DNA from: Stictocephala bisonia | Lineage: Eukaryota > Arthropoda > Insecta > Hemiptera > Membracidae | DNA length: 64,000 nt | Direction: 5' to 3' | NCBI GenBank assembly: GCA_035578905.1 | Contig: JAQJVL010002645.1 | Span: 1 to 64,000 of the forward strand | In this document: positions 25,001 to 38,002 of the stretch, piece after piece | Layout: every line of letters starts with the position of its first letter | Position numbering within the stretch: the stretch's first letter is position 1 | Position numbers and translations under genes: made by a program | Notes under the pieces: model-generated | What the model was told of the DNA's origin: nothing | Databases searched by the model: none | What the model saw: the letters and a program-made list of their open reading frames with translations, nothing else

Positions 25001-28000
25001 TTTTTACCCAAGTAATTAATAATAATAATAATTAATAAAATACAGCTCGAGAAATGTGTAGCCCCTAAATGTTTATTTATAAGTGGGAGTTTACGAGTTT
25101 CCAATGGTAAGTTAGTAGTCATTATATGATAAATTAAATAAATTTCGCATAGTACCATGTACTATGATCTAAAATTACAAAAAAATACAAAAATATTGTC
25201 AAGTATATTTACTTGGCCTTAAGCATATATGAATAGACAGTATAAGCAGTTCTCAACAACTTCTAATGTAGAATAGTTATTAATGATGTTGTACAGAATT
25301 GATTTAAGTTAGGGTACTAAAAATATACATGATACATCTATTAATATATAATATTGACTTCTTACCAAGCTTGTATATAAGTTTTTAACAAACATCGGTT
25401 CTTGGTAAAGGTCTATTCCCAATACATTTAAATAAATGGTAACAGTATATAAAACAGATGATTATATTATTTTTGTTATTAATGTAATTTACGACTGTCA
25501 CGCGGTAATATTTTAATAACTGTCAAGAATATTGTAGTTAAATTTTTACAGTGATGTGTATAATAAATACGTTATTACAACAAACGTTAATAAATATTCC
25601 AATCGTTGTTGTCGATGTTGTTTTTTTCTCGTAGTTAGTAAATAGGTTACGTAAAAAGTCTTCCGATTTTTAAATAATGCTTAAGGTTTAAAGGTCTTTC
25701 ATTTGAATAAAAAAAACTGCAATATAGTGGCAAAGGGAAACACCTGTTCATTGAAGCTTCCTAAATATGTGATTGACCTATGGGGTTGCTTCCTAAAAAA
25801 ATTTGTTACTTATTAAAAACTATGTTAAATATATAATAAATTATCGTATTACATTTCCTTGATACAACTATTTGCAATTGCAATAACCTTAGTAACAAAG
25901 ACTACATTCGTAGGCCTACATCTAGGCTTACACTCATCCTTCTCATTCGCCTCTTATATTTACCCATATATCTATGATTGACATCTTAGTAACGAATAAT
26001 GAATATACAATAATATGTATTCCAGAAATTCTATATTAGACTGCATAATTTTGTGATAAAGCAAGCAGCCTCGCTATAAAAAAAATAATGTATTAACTCA
26101 GCAAAAGATAGTTCATACACGTACAGTGTTACTGAATTGGCAATTGCAGTTTTGCCAAGGATGGGAAAAATTATTATTGCCAACATTGTGTAAATATTTT
26201 TACGTCTAATCAATTTTCCAAATATTAATACCACACTTCCTACTGTACATATACGAATGAATTGAACCTATAAATTTAATAAAATGTATTCTTTTTATTT
26301 TATGTAAATTAAACATGTGTTAATTAAGATACATAAAAAACCCTCTACAAATAAAGTGTTCATAAAAATACATCAATAGCTTAGTTTAATTTAATGTAAA
26401 ATAATAATGCATATTTTATATAAAATCAGTAATGTATGAAATTAGGTATGCGTTTATTGCCAACTTCAGTCTAGGTCATGAGTCGTATGTGATTGTGAAA
26501 GTATAACAACTGGAGACGAGAAAGACTTGACACTAAAGAAAGACGATTGAAAGGTTTCCCTTCATTGTGAATCGGTACTTTGTACAAGTAAGATAAAACG
26601 GCAGAGAGGATTCAATTACATCTAGAACTGAACTTGTCATTGTATTCAGTTCAACTACATATGTTAGTGTATTTATACTATTGTAATTTTGAAAACAATG
26701 TTACCAAAGTATTTTATTTTACTAAATCGTTAATTATATAAATGAAATTAAAGAGTAATTTGAATTTTAAAGCAGAGTTTAAATGTTAAATATATAACAT
26801 AATTAAATTAGTCATAATTTTAAACATTTACTTTAAGAATAAGCCTCTTGAATTGTGACCTACTGATAGCACTGATGCGAGAGAGATGCTCTGAGTTGTG
26901 ACATTGAGAGATAATTATTAATCATCCATTATGTCACTCCATTTATTCATTGTCATGGCTACTAGTGAAAACGGTAGACTACGGCTGGCTGTTTTGTCAG
27001 CAGATCCCAACCACTACGTCAAAGTTAGCAGTGACTATTAGTTGGTTTTGTCAACCCTAATTAATCAAGCTTAGAACGATAAAATAACGTATTCAAATAA
27101 CAACTAATAGTAATAGTAAAGCAAATGATAATGATGGAATAAATAGATTAATAATTAACAAAATTTAAAAAATTACATAAAAAAACTGTTGTGGAAGTAG
27201 ATCAAAGACGGGAGCTTGAAGCCTAGCGTTATTTAACCTAGTCTTTTACGGTGGCAAAAATCCCCTACGCTGCTCAACCCATGTATTCGTTAAATACTGG
27301 ATGCAAGTCAACATTTTCCCGGCGTAGTTTGAATTGAGAAATTAAAAAATTGTATAGTCGTTGTAGCGATATACGATAGAATTGTATATCGTATAGCGGG
27401 TTTCTTGAAACACAAGACTTTCAGTCAGAGACAAGACATAAACATTATTAGTAATGTTATATTAGTATAAAAATACAATACAATATATGGGATATAATAT
27501 TTTTATAAAGTATTTATTATTTAAGTAGACCAATTCCAAAATATAAAGTTAAGATAATACTCAAACTATAAAAATATTTATATGTTTTTACTCCAAAGTT
27601 GTATATATTATTAGTCTTATATCTTATAGAGATTATATTTCATCTCTGAATACGTCTAGAAACATTTACAAGATACTAACTGTCTATCTAAATGAAAACA
27701 ATACATAACATTTTGTGAATCTACAGTACATTTATATAAAAACACACTTACCACCTCAATTCCTAGCATACAACAAATCTTAGGCGGAAATGGTCATCCC
27801 ATTTACATTGTATGTCAACAATTACTAATACACTGATGGTTTGTATCGTGATAAATATTGACACGTCGTAATTAAAACTTACAATATTACGGTAATAAAG
27901 TCATATCACATAAATATTCAAGAAAAGACGCCTCTCAAGCTATAAGTAAATATACACACGAAGGAATGCAAACAGGTTTACATATCAGATGAATATTGGT

Positions 28001-30795
28001 TATATAACATAAATTTATGAAAAAAATTAACAGTATTTAAATGACAATAGGTTTTTAAAGCAAATGGAAATTTTCAGGTGTGAAAAGGCAACTGAAAGAC
28101 AAAAATACTTCATGCTTAGATTTATATATAAAATATTTATCATTTATTAAGAACCCTTGTGATAATCATTGAGTCATTACACGATCGTAGTGTGTACTGA
28201 GGGGTTGGTGGTAATGTAGAGCAGACCACTTGAGAGGGAACAATTACGGAACTCTTCAGCCAGAACGGTTAACAAAGGGTGGCTCTGACACACTGGAGTC
28301 GGTGTAAGCTCTCTCTACTGAAATAATGGCCAAACTTCGAAAGGCTTCAGTTATGTTAGATGCTTCTATTTAATGTATCTTAATTATTATATAAGGAAAT
28401 ATATTTCATAGAAGTACACACATTACATAAGGACATATTTTCTAATGTAAACATCATATATTCATAACAGTGTTTAATTTATTATTATATTATATTAAAA
28501 CCACCCAACCTCAGGAATGCCACTTCAAAATTTGTTAATGAGAGATAAGTAAGAAATTTTTGGAAAAACTTAACGAAAAACGTTTTTAAAAGTTCATATT
28601 TACATAAAAATCTTTTTCATTATTTATTAAATGGCATGTAATTTTTAAGATACAGTTTGTTCACAAAGGAAATCAGAGATTCGTTAAAAATCAATAAAAG
28701 TAAACGTCCGAACCAATAAGAACCCTCTATTAATATCTTATATCAAGCCAAGTAGAACGGTTTTGATGTTCATTGAAGCGTTAACGGCACAAACAATATT
28801 GCCTCCCTGAGGCTTATCACCGTATATTATTTATATAATAAATAATATATTCAATAACTTACTTAAAATATTAAAACCAGTTGCGTTTATAGTGTGAGCA
28901 AAACCATTAAGAATAGTTTATTAAATAAAGATTCAAAGTTGCATAAGAAACTCAGCTAGTAGATGGACTAGCACCATTCTCTCTCAGGTAATGAAAACTC
29001 AAAATTCCGCTCTAAGTGCTCAAAATTCAACCCTATTATTTTATTGAGATACTAACACGTGTATTTGAAAATACTCATTTTATCAGTAAAATACACATTA
29101 GAGGAATATATTTATAGTTTATCATTTTGTTATAAATTTCTGGAAAATATTTCATTTAAAAGGCTCTCCTTTTACACTATATTTCCTATTTATAATAATA
29201 ATTTGTATAGGGATTATTTGTCCTGGATTATAAATAAAAGAAAATAAAAGGTCTTATTTTAACATACTTAAGTTAGGATAAGAAGCATTCTCTAACCCTT
29301 AACCTTGGAAACAAAGGCTTAAGGGTGACTACTGAACCACCACCAGTGATTTGGAAAGAAGAGCTGCGTGCAAGGACAACAACACTCAGCAATACTATAT
29401 AGGACAACAATACTATATAAAAAAAACAATCGTTCTAACATAGTATATAAATTACTTTAATAAAATGTTAAATGTCATATAAGATAAGTATAAATTAGTG
29501 ATAAACATAATATCAGTAAATGTGCTCCCTTTGCTTAGTATTGGAAAAATTACAACTCCTAATGAGTTTTGGAGTTAAGGCCTATACATTCTTCTACAAT
29601 TTAAATTCATAGCTTAAAATAGTCACAAATTACATCATTAAAACATGTATTTCTTATTACGTTAAATTTTATAATAAAGGCAATTCAAAAATTATATTGT
29701 TTCTTTACATATACTTTTAAAATGTGTTTTATTTTTAAAGTTTTTGTTCTTACACAGTTTTTAAATACACTTTAAATATTCATCGAATAGTTAATGATGA
29801 ATGTTATCCCCTCAGAGTTACAGTATTCACAATGCACTGTGCCCCCTATAGCTGCTCGGGAATATTTCATAACTACAAGTAAATATATTTAGATCATAAT
29901 GTGTTGGCGAATCCAGCTCTGTACTATGCAATGTGGGATAAATACACCAATTATATTTTTACTGTAAAAAATATATTAATCCACCGTGCATATTGAATGA
30001 AAATCGAGTACACAATTTGCATTTGAGAGGAAAATAACTGGTTGGCTCAATTTATTTTTGAATAGTTAATAATAATAATATAAACAACAATTTAGAGACT
30101 ATACACATGAAATCTATATATTTAAGTTTTATGAGTATGTACGAAATAGTATATTTTAAGTTTCAAACTAGATGGAATGGATCAAGCTATTTACATATAT
30201 AATTATTTTGTCTGTTACATTATTAAACTAAACTCCATCTAAGCCAAAGTATTAAGTTAAAAATCCTAGGTGAAAATAACGATATTGTTTAGTAATACCA
30301 ATATTTATACTTACTCTGATTATGTTAACTATTTTAATTAGTGTATCACATATTACAAAACAAAACAGAGTCTAGTTGTTTGACACATATATAAAAACTA
30401 GAAAGGCTCAATCAACTCACAGGTACATGTAATTGTAGTTTAATCACACATGAGAATTGTAGGTTTTTTATTATTCTTGGAAAGAAATGTTGGTTGCTAC
30501 AGGTAGTACAAGATAAACATTTGTAATATTACTTACAGAATAGTCATTATTTATCAATAAGTTGATTATTTTTTTAAATAAAAAACAAACAAGTAACCTT
30601 TTTCGAAAGAATCTATAAGTTACCAAATGACACCAATGATCAATAATGGAACCCAATGACAAGTAACGACATATTTATGAAGAGAACACAACGAATTATT
30701 TGAGCATAGATTCCTCTAAATTGGCAAGAGTTTTTTCTTTTTTCTACGCCTTTACTCTGATTTACGTTGTCTTGTTTTGTTCTCAAAACTTCTAT
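22100..30795. other. AT-rich DNA, no recognisable gene
   Basis: A long A+T-rich stretch with open frames of at most about 67 codons, none with recognisable motifs. Short GC-richer islands stand out at about 23,520-23,690, 24,540-24,640, 26,860-27,040, 27,190-27,310 and 28,150-28,350. They have no consistent reading frame and may be decayed repeats. A small hairpin (CGATATAC / GTATATCG) lies at about 27,366-27,398. Confidence 0.55.
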
Positions 30796-30851
30796 GGAAT
30801 ATATATATATATATATATATATATTCCATTTATATATATATATATATATAT
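30796..30851. repeat. (AT)n microsatellite
   Basis: Two runs of alternating AT separated by a short ATTCCATTT-type interruption. It directly abuts the left end of the 856-bp foldback and may have replaced or captured the outermost bases of that element. Confidence 0.9.
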
Positions 30852-31707
30852 AATAACCATTTACAACTTCCGAATGTCAGAACCAACAAACAACTTCCTT
30901 GCTTCCAGGTCAGGAAGTCGGTTGTTATTGGATCTACAGAAGTGAACGTAAAGTTAATTACAGAAATATCTTCAATAACCTTGTAGGATATACGTAAGCC
31001 ATATGTGCTAAATCTAGGGTCTAGACAGTTACGAAACTGTTTTGAGTGAGACTTGTACTATTTGCTTCCGTATAAATTTCAAACTAAATAAAATAAACTT
31101 ATTAGAAATATTCATTATAAGTAATATTTTGCATGAATAAACAGGAGGGATAAAATAAAACATATAGTTTCATGAAAATGCTGGAAGCAGATATATATAT
31201 AGATAAAATAACTATATGTTTTATTTTATCCCTCCTGTTTATTCATGCAAAATATTACTTATTATAAATCATTATAAGTAATATTTTGCATGAATAAACA
31301 GGAGGGATAAAATAAAACATATAGTTTCATGAAAATGCTGGAAGCAGATATATATCTGATATATATATCTGCTTCCAGCATTTTCATGAAACTAAATGTT
31401 TTATTTTATCCCTCCTGTTTATTCATGCAAAATATTACTTATAATGAATATTTCTAATAAGTTTATTTTATTTAGTTTGAAATTTATACGGAAGCAAATA
31501 GTACAAGTCTCACTCAAAACAGTTTCGTAACTGTCTAGACCCTAGATTTAGCACATATGGCTTACGTATATCCTACAAGGTTATTGAAGATATTTCTGTA
31601 ATTAACTTTACGTTCACTTTTGTAGATCCAATAACAACCGACTTCCTGACCTGGAAGCAAGGAAGTTGTTTGTTGGTTCTGACATTCGGAAGTTGTAAAT
31701 GGTTATT
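30852..31707. mobile_element. 856-bp foldback element with three-way-junction fold
   Basis: The outer stem pairs 30852-31118 with 31441-31707 (sums 62,559) and carries only a few mismatches. Inside it sit two further hairpins, 31117-31262 and 31269-31447, which share the same roughly 60-bp core (containing CAGGAGGGATAAAATAAAAC). The DNA can therefore be drawn as one stem opening into two arms. The second hairpin is a near-perfect palindrome with AGATATATATCTG at its tip. There is no open frame of interest. The right border may extend to about 31,735, because a diverged relative at about 33,006-33,135 is similar past 31,707. Confidence 0.8.
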
Positions 31708-31735
31708 TCTTGTACAGTATTGTCTTTATTTCATC

Positions 31736-33005
31736 TAAAATATAATTAAAAACAACTCAATTTATTACTCTTAATAGCATATCTAAACATTTTTGGGAGC
31801 AAGTAAAAAGAAAACTGTAAACCAAATGTACTAGATACTAAAAGACTTATATCCTTTAGTAATATAGTAATGTCTTTAATATTTTTAAAGTAATTGAACA
31901 ATAAGTTTTGATAACATAGTATAAATTTAAATAATTTTATAGTTATTATTTTTTATTATTATTCTGCCAAGATGCTATTATCAATTAACTATTAAGGTAA
32001 ATACACAACAGCCATGACTTTTATTTCTGCCATTAGTTCAAATACGAGTACCCATTTCGTATACTGGCCAGTTGTATTAATTTTGTTCCTGTATAAATAT
32101 TATTTTGTTTTAGTGTACTGTATATATTGTTATACTAATGACGACTTTTACTACGCGAAAGAAATAAGAAGGATGCGCCTTGATATAAGAATAATGTTAC
32201 CCTCATTTTCGAGACCGTTGGTTATTCCAATCGATAGTGTCCACGTGGTAATCGTAAACATTTTATTATTACAAATAATATGACTCTTAAGGTTTCTTAA
32301 TTCACCAATTCTTTCACTACATTGTTACCTCAAAAACTACATTGCTCTGATGGGTTTTTACTACTCGTTGTAAACTAGAGTATATACAATATATAGCCAG
32401 TGGCTTTGAAAATAGGGTTTTGATGTTATCGTAAGATATTAGTGTGAAGGAAAATAGATTGTGGCTGTTCCTTGGATGGTTGGATGGGTGACATAGGAGG
32501 GATACAGTCCTTTCACATATCCCGTCTGCCAAGTCACTAATCGTGATTTGGTACTCATCTTTAAGCCGTTGGTATTATTTTACCTAGTATAGTAAGATAT
32601 CTTTTATTTTCCTTTGTTAAAAAATTATCTTTTATAAATGGTGTTTTATACACCTACTTTCTTCAACTTAAAACAGTCCATCACTATCATAATATGAGTG
32701 GTAAAACAGGTCTTATTTCTTACATCCTACCTAATTTAAACACATTTATATTTTATTAAGTATATTATTTATTAATAATGATATTCGTCGTACAATATTT
32801 ATAGAAACAAACCTGAAAAGAACATCCTGTGATATAAACAGTTATGAAGCATTCTAATATATAATGGTTCAGTATAAAATGGAAAATTAAAATCATAACA
32901 ATTGCAATTTGTTTTGTTTATACAAAGCAAATATTGTATGAGAAGTTCATATATTGTTTAAATAAATCCAAGAAGAATACTAAGGACCCTTCTAAATCTA
33001 TGTTT
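31736..33005. other. AT-rich DNA, no recognisable gene
   Basis: Open frames up to 89 codons (32014-32283, plus) have no recognisable domain; one hydrophobic stretch is likely fortuitous. No repeats apart from the foldback-related copy that follows. Confidence 0.5.
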
Positions 33006-33135
33006 ACGTTCAATACTGAACATTCAATAACAATCTATGTATTGACCTGGAAGCAAGGAAGTAGTGTATTGCTTTCGATGTTAGGAAGTTTGTCCACAAG
33101 ACGGTCCACTTATACGTTATTGTCTTTACTTTAAT
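33006..33135 (+). repeat. Diverged partial copy of the 856-bp foldback's right arm
   Basis: Shares ACGTTCA..., the GACCTGGAAGCAAGGAAG block and the ATTGTCTTTA tail with 31,608-31,735, in the same order. It is a solitary arm without its inverted partner. It indicates that the foldback belongs to a repeat family. Confidence 0.65.
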
Positions 33136-34190
33136 TACTAAACACACGTTTCAATGTGTACTATAATTGTACTGCAATAATTATTAAAAATTTAGGGTTA
33201 AAATTAAAAATGTTTTTTTAATTTAAAAGAATTATATATTTTTCATTTTCATATAAATTAAAAAAATAATTATTATGAGGTACACAATTTTTAAATGTAA
33301 TTCAATAATAACAAAATAAATTCACATCTATATCACATTGCATAAAAGGTTACCATAAATATGCAGTAGAAAAAAATATTGACTACAAAAAAATTGTTTT
33401 ATCAAATAAACTATAGTTAGAAAAAAAGAAATGTATATAGGCTTTTATGATTCAAATTAGTAGTTTTCTTAAAAATTATTAGTTTGTTACAGTTTGAAAA
33501 GAACGATGAATTAATGTAAAAAGGCTTTGTGTTTTATAATTTAATTCCAAATAAATAAGGTTTGTGATACAAATAACGAAATATCTCTTGGAATTAAACA
33601 GGAAAGTATAATAAAACAGATATGAACATCCATTGTAACTTGTAAAATAAAAGTAATAAAAGTTGCCTTTCAATTATTCAGTAGGATTTACGTATATTAT
33701 GTTGCAGTTTAGTTAAAATTTATCTATCAGTAATTTAACTACTAAATTCATAACAACGATTAAATATATTGCTTACTTAATGCTAGTATTTCTTACTAAT
33801 GCTTTTGCTAAGATAGAACTGAGATAGCGTGTTCTTTATTATTTATTTGCAATATATTTTAATATTATAATGGAGTCTAGTATTTTATAGGCCACTGGAT
33901 ATTTGCCTCCAAGGCTGGAATGCAAAAGAGGCAGCTGGCTAAATTGAACTTCTCCCCCTCCCCCCGAGGTGTCCGTTGTTGACTTAGTGAAGCAATTGGC
34001 AAGCAACAACTTCAGAGGCAAGTGGTGAAACCAACGGTGTCAGGATCCGATGTAGTTTTATCAGCCATGATTTAAAGTTGTATATACCTAAGAATGTTTA
34101 TAGAATGTCAGATCAACGCTAACATAGATAGAGACAGCATTGATAAATATCTACATACATCAGCTGTCTATGCAACATCTATTTTATACC
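33136..34190. other. AT-rich DNA with a GC-richer patch, no gene
   Basis: Mostly A/T. A patch at about 33,880-34,050 has a pyrimidine-rich CTCCCCCTCCCCCC tract and higher GC but no sustained reading frame. Confidence 0.5.
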
Positions 34191-34197
34191 CTGTGGG

Positions 34198-34450
34198 TAA
34201 TAAAATCAAAATTTTAGTGTATGCTTATTTCGTAAACTAAAATAATACTATACAGATCGATATTGCTAATAAACAGTAAACTTAATGATTTATTATAAAT
34301 ATTTATTCAGAACGACGCTTACATCAGCTGAAGTACGCTTGGAACCAACAACAATGGCCCGCATTAACATACATTCCACTAGAGTGCGTTCAGTGACAAT
34401 AGATTGCAAATTACAATCTCCCATAATACTGGTGGGTTTAAAATAGATAT
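34198..34450 (+). repeat. Dispersed repeat, copy 1
   Basis: About 250 bp with a conserved core around CATTCCACTAGAGTGCGTTC and ACAATCTCCCATAATAC. Relatives lie at about 41,985-42,215 (reverse orientation) and about 57,500-57,670. The copies share an outer A+T-rich part ending TTCAGAA...CTTACATC and a GC-richer core. There is no open frame, so it is a short interspersed element or MITE; the class is not clear. Confidence 0.7.
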
Positions 34451-35216
34451 TTATAATATTAATTGTTTTTAATTTATAAATGTTTAACCCCTTTTTTAAC
34501 TTTAACCTCTATAATTTCAGATCTATTTGTATGAAACTAACAGTTTTAATATAAAAACTCCTGTCCCAACCACCTAAGGCACCTTGGTGTTGGTTAGGTA
34601 TTATAAAAAAATACTTTTTAAATATAACTTTCTCGTTTTATGTCATATGACATATAATAGAATAAACTAAATATTTCAGTTCAATCAACAACAACGAATT
34701 GAGTTAACACGTTGAATATTGCATTCCTCATCCTTTATTAAAAACGAATTCATATATAAGTGTTTATACACGATCGGTATGGTCACTTAATAAACAATAT
34801 ATTATTTTTATTATGTAATTAAAATAAATAGTAAAATTAATTAAAGTGGAAATAAATTACCACCAGCACAATTTCCACATGTTTCTAGTCATAACGTGTA
34901 TAAACGTTTATTATATTCATGAAAATTTTTTCTAGTAGATATTGATTACGGAAAATTGCAGTGCTAGCATTATGTAGAATCCATTATATACATTAATTTA
35001 AAATATCATGTTTTAAACTACCATGCAGATTATGAAAGAAAAGTTAATTGTTTTATGTTTTCAAAACTAAATGTTATTCAATGCCATAGTAACAGAGATC
35101 GACTAACAGTCCTTCCTTTGAACCAAATGGCCGTTTAAGGAGCATAAATAAAATGCCTCGTGACATTATTGTGCCGAGTATTTTATACGTGTGTTGTACA
35201 ATATTAAATTGTACAC
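34451..35216. other. AT-rich DNA, no recognisable gene
   Basis: No open frame above 60 codons and no repeat identified between the dispersed repeat and the mariner-type element. Confidence 0.5.
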
Positions 35217-35218
35217 TA

Positions 35219-35741
35219 CTATCCGTAACAAAACTTTGGAGACTCGAGTTTGGATGACTATAACAACGAAACTAATAAAGCTATGGTGATGGGACTTCTA
35301 CCAAAATTTTCAAAATTTCATTGTGCGTTTATTACTGTAAACCAAAAATTTTTCATGCAACATTTGCATATTTTTAATGCGTGCCGAAAAAAAAATACAC
35401 GATTTTACACGCCTTTCAACCAAATCTCGACTTTAAAAAATCGCTGAATAAAACCCTGTGCATGAATCGTTTTGAACCTTTAATACGTGATTGGTTATAG
35501 TGTTGATAACGTAATACTAAAATATAAAAATTGTTCGTCCATTAGAAAAAAAGTTGTTGTAGATTTTGTACAACAACTTTTTCTCAGCAATGACTGATCG
35601 GAATAAGTTCAACTTTACACTGTTATACAAAGCTAATTTTACATATTCAACTACAAATTGTGATAATCGTTTATAGTCCATCATGTATTTTGTAGCGATT
35701 TTTATTTGATAGCGTAGCGATATGCACTCAGCCGTGAGTAA
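35219..35741 (+). repeat. Left long terminal inverted repeat
   Basis: Pairs with 38003-38526. It includes an internal hairpin GTTGTTGTAGATTTTGTACAACAAC (shown here only by its ends, GTTGTTGTAG and GTACAACAAC) at about 35,552-35,580. Homology stops just after CAGCCGTGAGTAAC. Confidence 0.85.
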
Positions 35742-35936
35742 CCGACCCCACCGATGCACCTGGTCCGCCGGTATTCGTCCGGAATGCGGGGTTGCCCGGT
35801 CGAACTGTCGAACACGGTGAGTCACAGCGGTATGTCCACCACCCTCTACCCTCCGCAGTAAAAGAATGTCTTGAAACTATGACTGTTGTTTGTGTGTAAC
35901 CCCCATGACTCATAACCTATACCTCTACATAAGGAC

Positions 35937-37436
35937 ATGGTGACACTAATTTTCTCCATTCGTTGTGAGCTACTATCGAGTAAACATCGTGCCATGCCTC
36001 CCAGAGAAATGTTTTCGGAGCGAGAAATCGCTATGATTTTAAGTGCGATTTGTTTTTTCAAGAGTGAGGGTGAGAGATTGGGTGACAAACATTTCCCAGT
36101 TTATGAAAAAACCAGGACGTGTCTAGGAATTTCCTTATCATCGGTGAAGAGGATTGGTGCAGCGTCCAAGGAAAATGAAAATTTTTCTCCGCCTTCAAGG
36201 AAGAGGCAGTGTGTACAACAGGGACGGCCGAAGATCTGGTTGGATGACTTCACTCTTGGTGTCATAAGAAGAACGATATATGATTTCTATTTGAAGAAGA
36301 TGTACCCGACATTAGAAACATTACTGCATCAGCTGAATGAAAACATGTCTGAGTTCCCTTCAATGTCAAAAATGACGCTTCACAGAATAGTAACACGACT
36401 CGGCTTCAAATTTAGAAAGTTTAGTAGGAAACCAGTTCTAATGGAGTCAACAACGATCGCTGCTTCGAGACATACGTTTTTAAGAAAAATTGAAAGTCTA
36501 CGTTCTGCTGGATACAAGCTATTCTTTACCGATGAGACTTGGTGTGGGCAGAATCACACTTTGAAGAGCGGATGGCAGGAACAGTTGATCGACTCAATGA
36601 TCAGGGATTTCACCAATTACGACCAGTACAGGATGCACATTCAGCAAGTGTATGGATGGCGTGGAGGCTTTAAGACACCTTCAGGAGCTGGAAAACGTGT
36701 CATCATACTGCACATTGGAAGTGAAGACGGTTTTCTACAAGGTGCAGAACTGTGTTTCATTGGAAAGAAGGGGACTAACGATTATCACAATGAAATGAAC
36801 TCGACGCACTTCATAGAATGGTTTAGGAAAGTATTAGGACTACTGCCTCCAAGATCGGCGATCATCATTGATCAAGCCCCTTACCATACAATGTTGGACC
36901 CTTCTACTAGAAATCCCACGATGACATGGAGGAAAGAAGAAATTATTTTTTGGTTGCAGACGAATAATATTCAACTACTACCCACTGTAAATGAATACAA
37001 CAAGTTGACTAAGGCTGAACTAATTATACTTGGTAGGCCGTATTTCAAGAAGACGGAAAAATTACTTGAAGTGATTACGAAAGATATGAGACCTGATGTA
37101 CAGCTCCTTTGGCTTCCTGTCGCACATTGCGAACTCAACCCTATTGAGCTGATATGGGCATATGTGAAGGGGAAAATTGCCAGAGTAAATTTGGCAAATG
37201 CCAATGAGAAAGGTCGAAGCATGGAGGTTTTGGTACAATTGTGCAAGGAAAGTCTACGCTCAGTAACACCTGAACTATGGAAAAAATGCATCAAGCACAC
37301 CGAAACAATTGAGAAAAACTACTGGGAAAGTGACCAACTCAACCTAGACCTCCCTGAAGTAGAGCAAATTGTAGTATCAATTACAAATGACTCTGAATCA
37401 TCTGAGGAGAGTGATTATTCTGGAGAGGACGAGTGA
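35937..37436 (+). CDS. DDE transposase, IS630-Tc1-mariner superfamily (DD91E-type spacing)
   Basis: A 499-residue protein that cuts and rejoins element ends in the nucleus. The N-terminal part (about residues 20-165) has helix-rich DNA-binding features: residues 26-75, then a GRP-type basic hook at 96-98, then a second helix-turn-helix-like block to 160 ending in the RLGFKFRK segment typical of the superfamily. The catalytic core has D199 in FFTDETWCG, D312 in IIIDQAPYH and E404 in CELNPIELIW. Between D312 and E404 lie 91 residues, much more than the 34-41 of classical Tc1/mariner. The acidic serine-rich tail (485-499) is unusual. The first ATG is at 35937; a downstream ATG at 35994 (residue 20, MPPREMF) may be the true start. 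No frameshift or stop is present, so it may be active. Confidence 0.9.
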   Translation: MVTLIFSIRCELLSSKHRAMPPREMFSEREIAMILSAICFFKSEGERLGDKHFPVYEKTRTCLGISLSSVKRIGAASKENENFSPPSRKRQCVQQGRPKIWLDDFTLGVIRRTIYDFYLKKMYPTLETLLHQLNENMSEFPSMSKMTLHRIVTRLGFKFRKFSRKPVLMESTTIAASRHTFLRKIESLRSAGYKLFFTDETWCGQNHTLKSGWQEQLIDSMIRDFTNYDQYRMHIQQVYGWRGGFKTPSGAGKRVIILHIGSEDGFLQGAELCFIGKKGTNDYHNEMNSTHFIEWFRKVLGLLPPRSAIIIDQAPYHTMLDPSTRNPTMTWRKEEIIFWLQTNNIQLLPTVNEYNKLTKAELIILGRPYFKKTEKLLEVITKDMRPDVQLLWLPVAHCELNPIELIWAYVKGKIARVNLANANEKGRSMEVLVQLCKESLRSVTPELWKKCIKHTETIEKNYWESDQLNLDLPEVEQIVVSITNDSESSEESDYSGEDE

Positions 37437-38002
37437 ATTTACTCTGTGGATTGAGTAGCAGAGTACCTTCGTATTATGACGTGGCCTTACTCGGGCCTAG
37501 GATTAATTGTAAATATTGTAAATAATGTATATTTAAAGAAAATGACAGTTCCTTTTATTATAGGAAGAAAACCATTTTTAAACTTGCCATTGGAGGTCCA
37601 AAGCCCTCATGAGAAAAAGTGATGGGAAATGGTATAAAAATTAACAAAATACGTACAGTCAGAGAAGAAACAATACCGCCTACATTAACTATTTTAACAA
37701 TAAATTTGACTTTAATGTTTGACCAAAACATATGTATGAATATATATCTTAGGCGATTAAAAATATCAAAAATATTACTGTTAAAACACAGAGCATTTAT
37801 TTGTATGTGTATGGTTATCTTCTGTAAAAACTAAACAGTTTTTCGTCTCTCCTGTAAAATTTTCGATTTTTCTGATAGGCGGTATTGTTTCTCCACTGGT
37901 GATTTGGAAAATTAACGCAAGCTTGAGAGCTTCTCTTGTACGAGCCAGGATGACGGCAGGATTGGCAGCGACTCGGCAACGTCGCAATCCCGCCGAGCTT
38001 GT

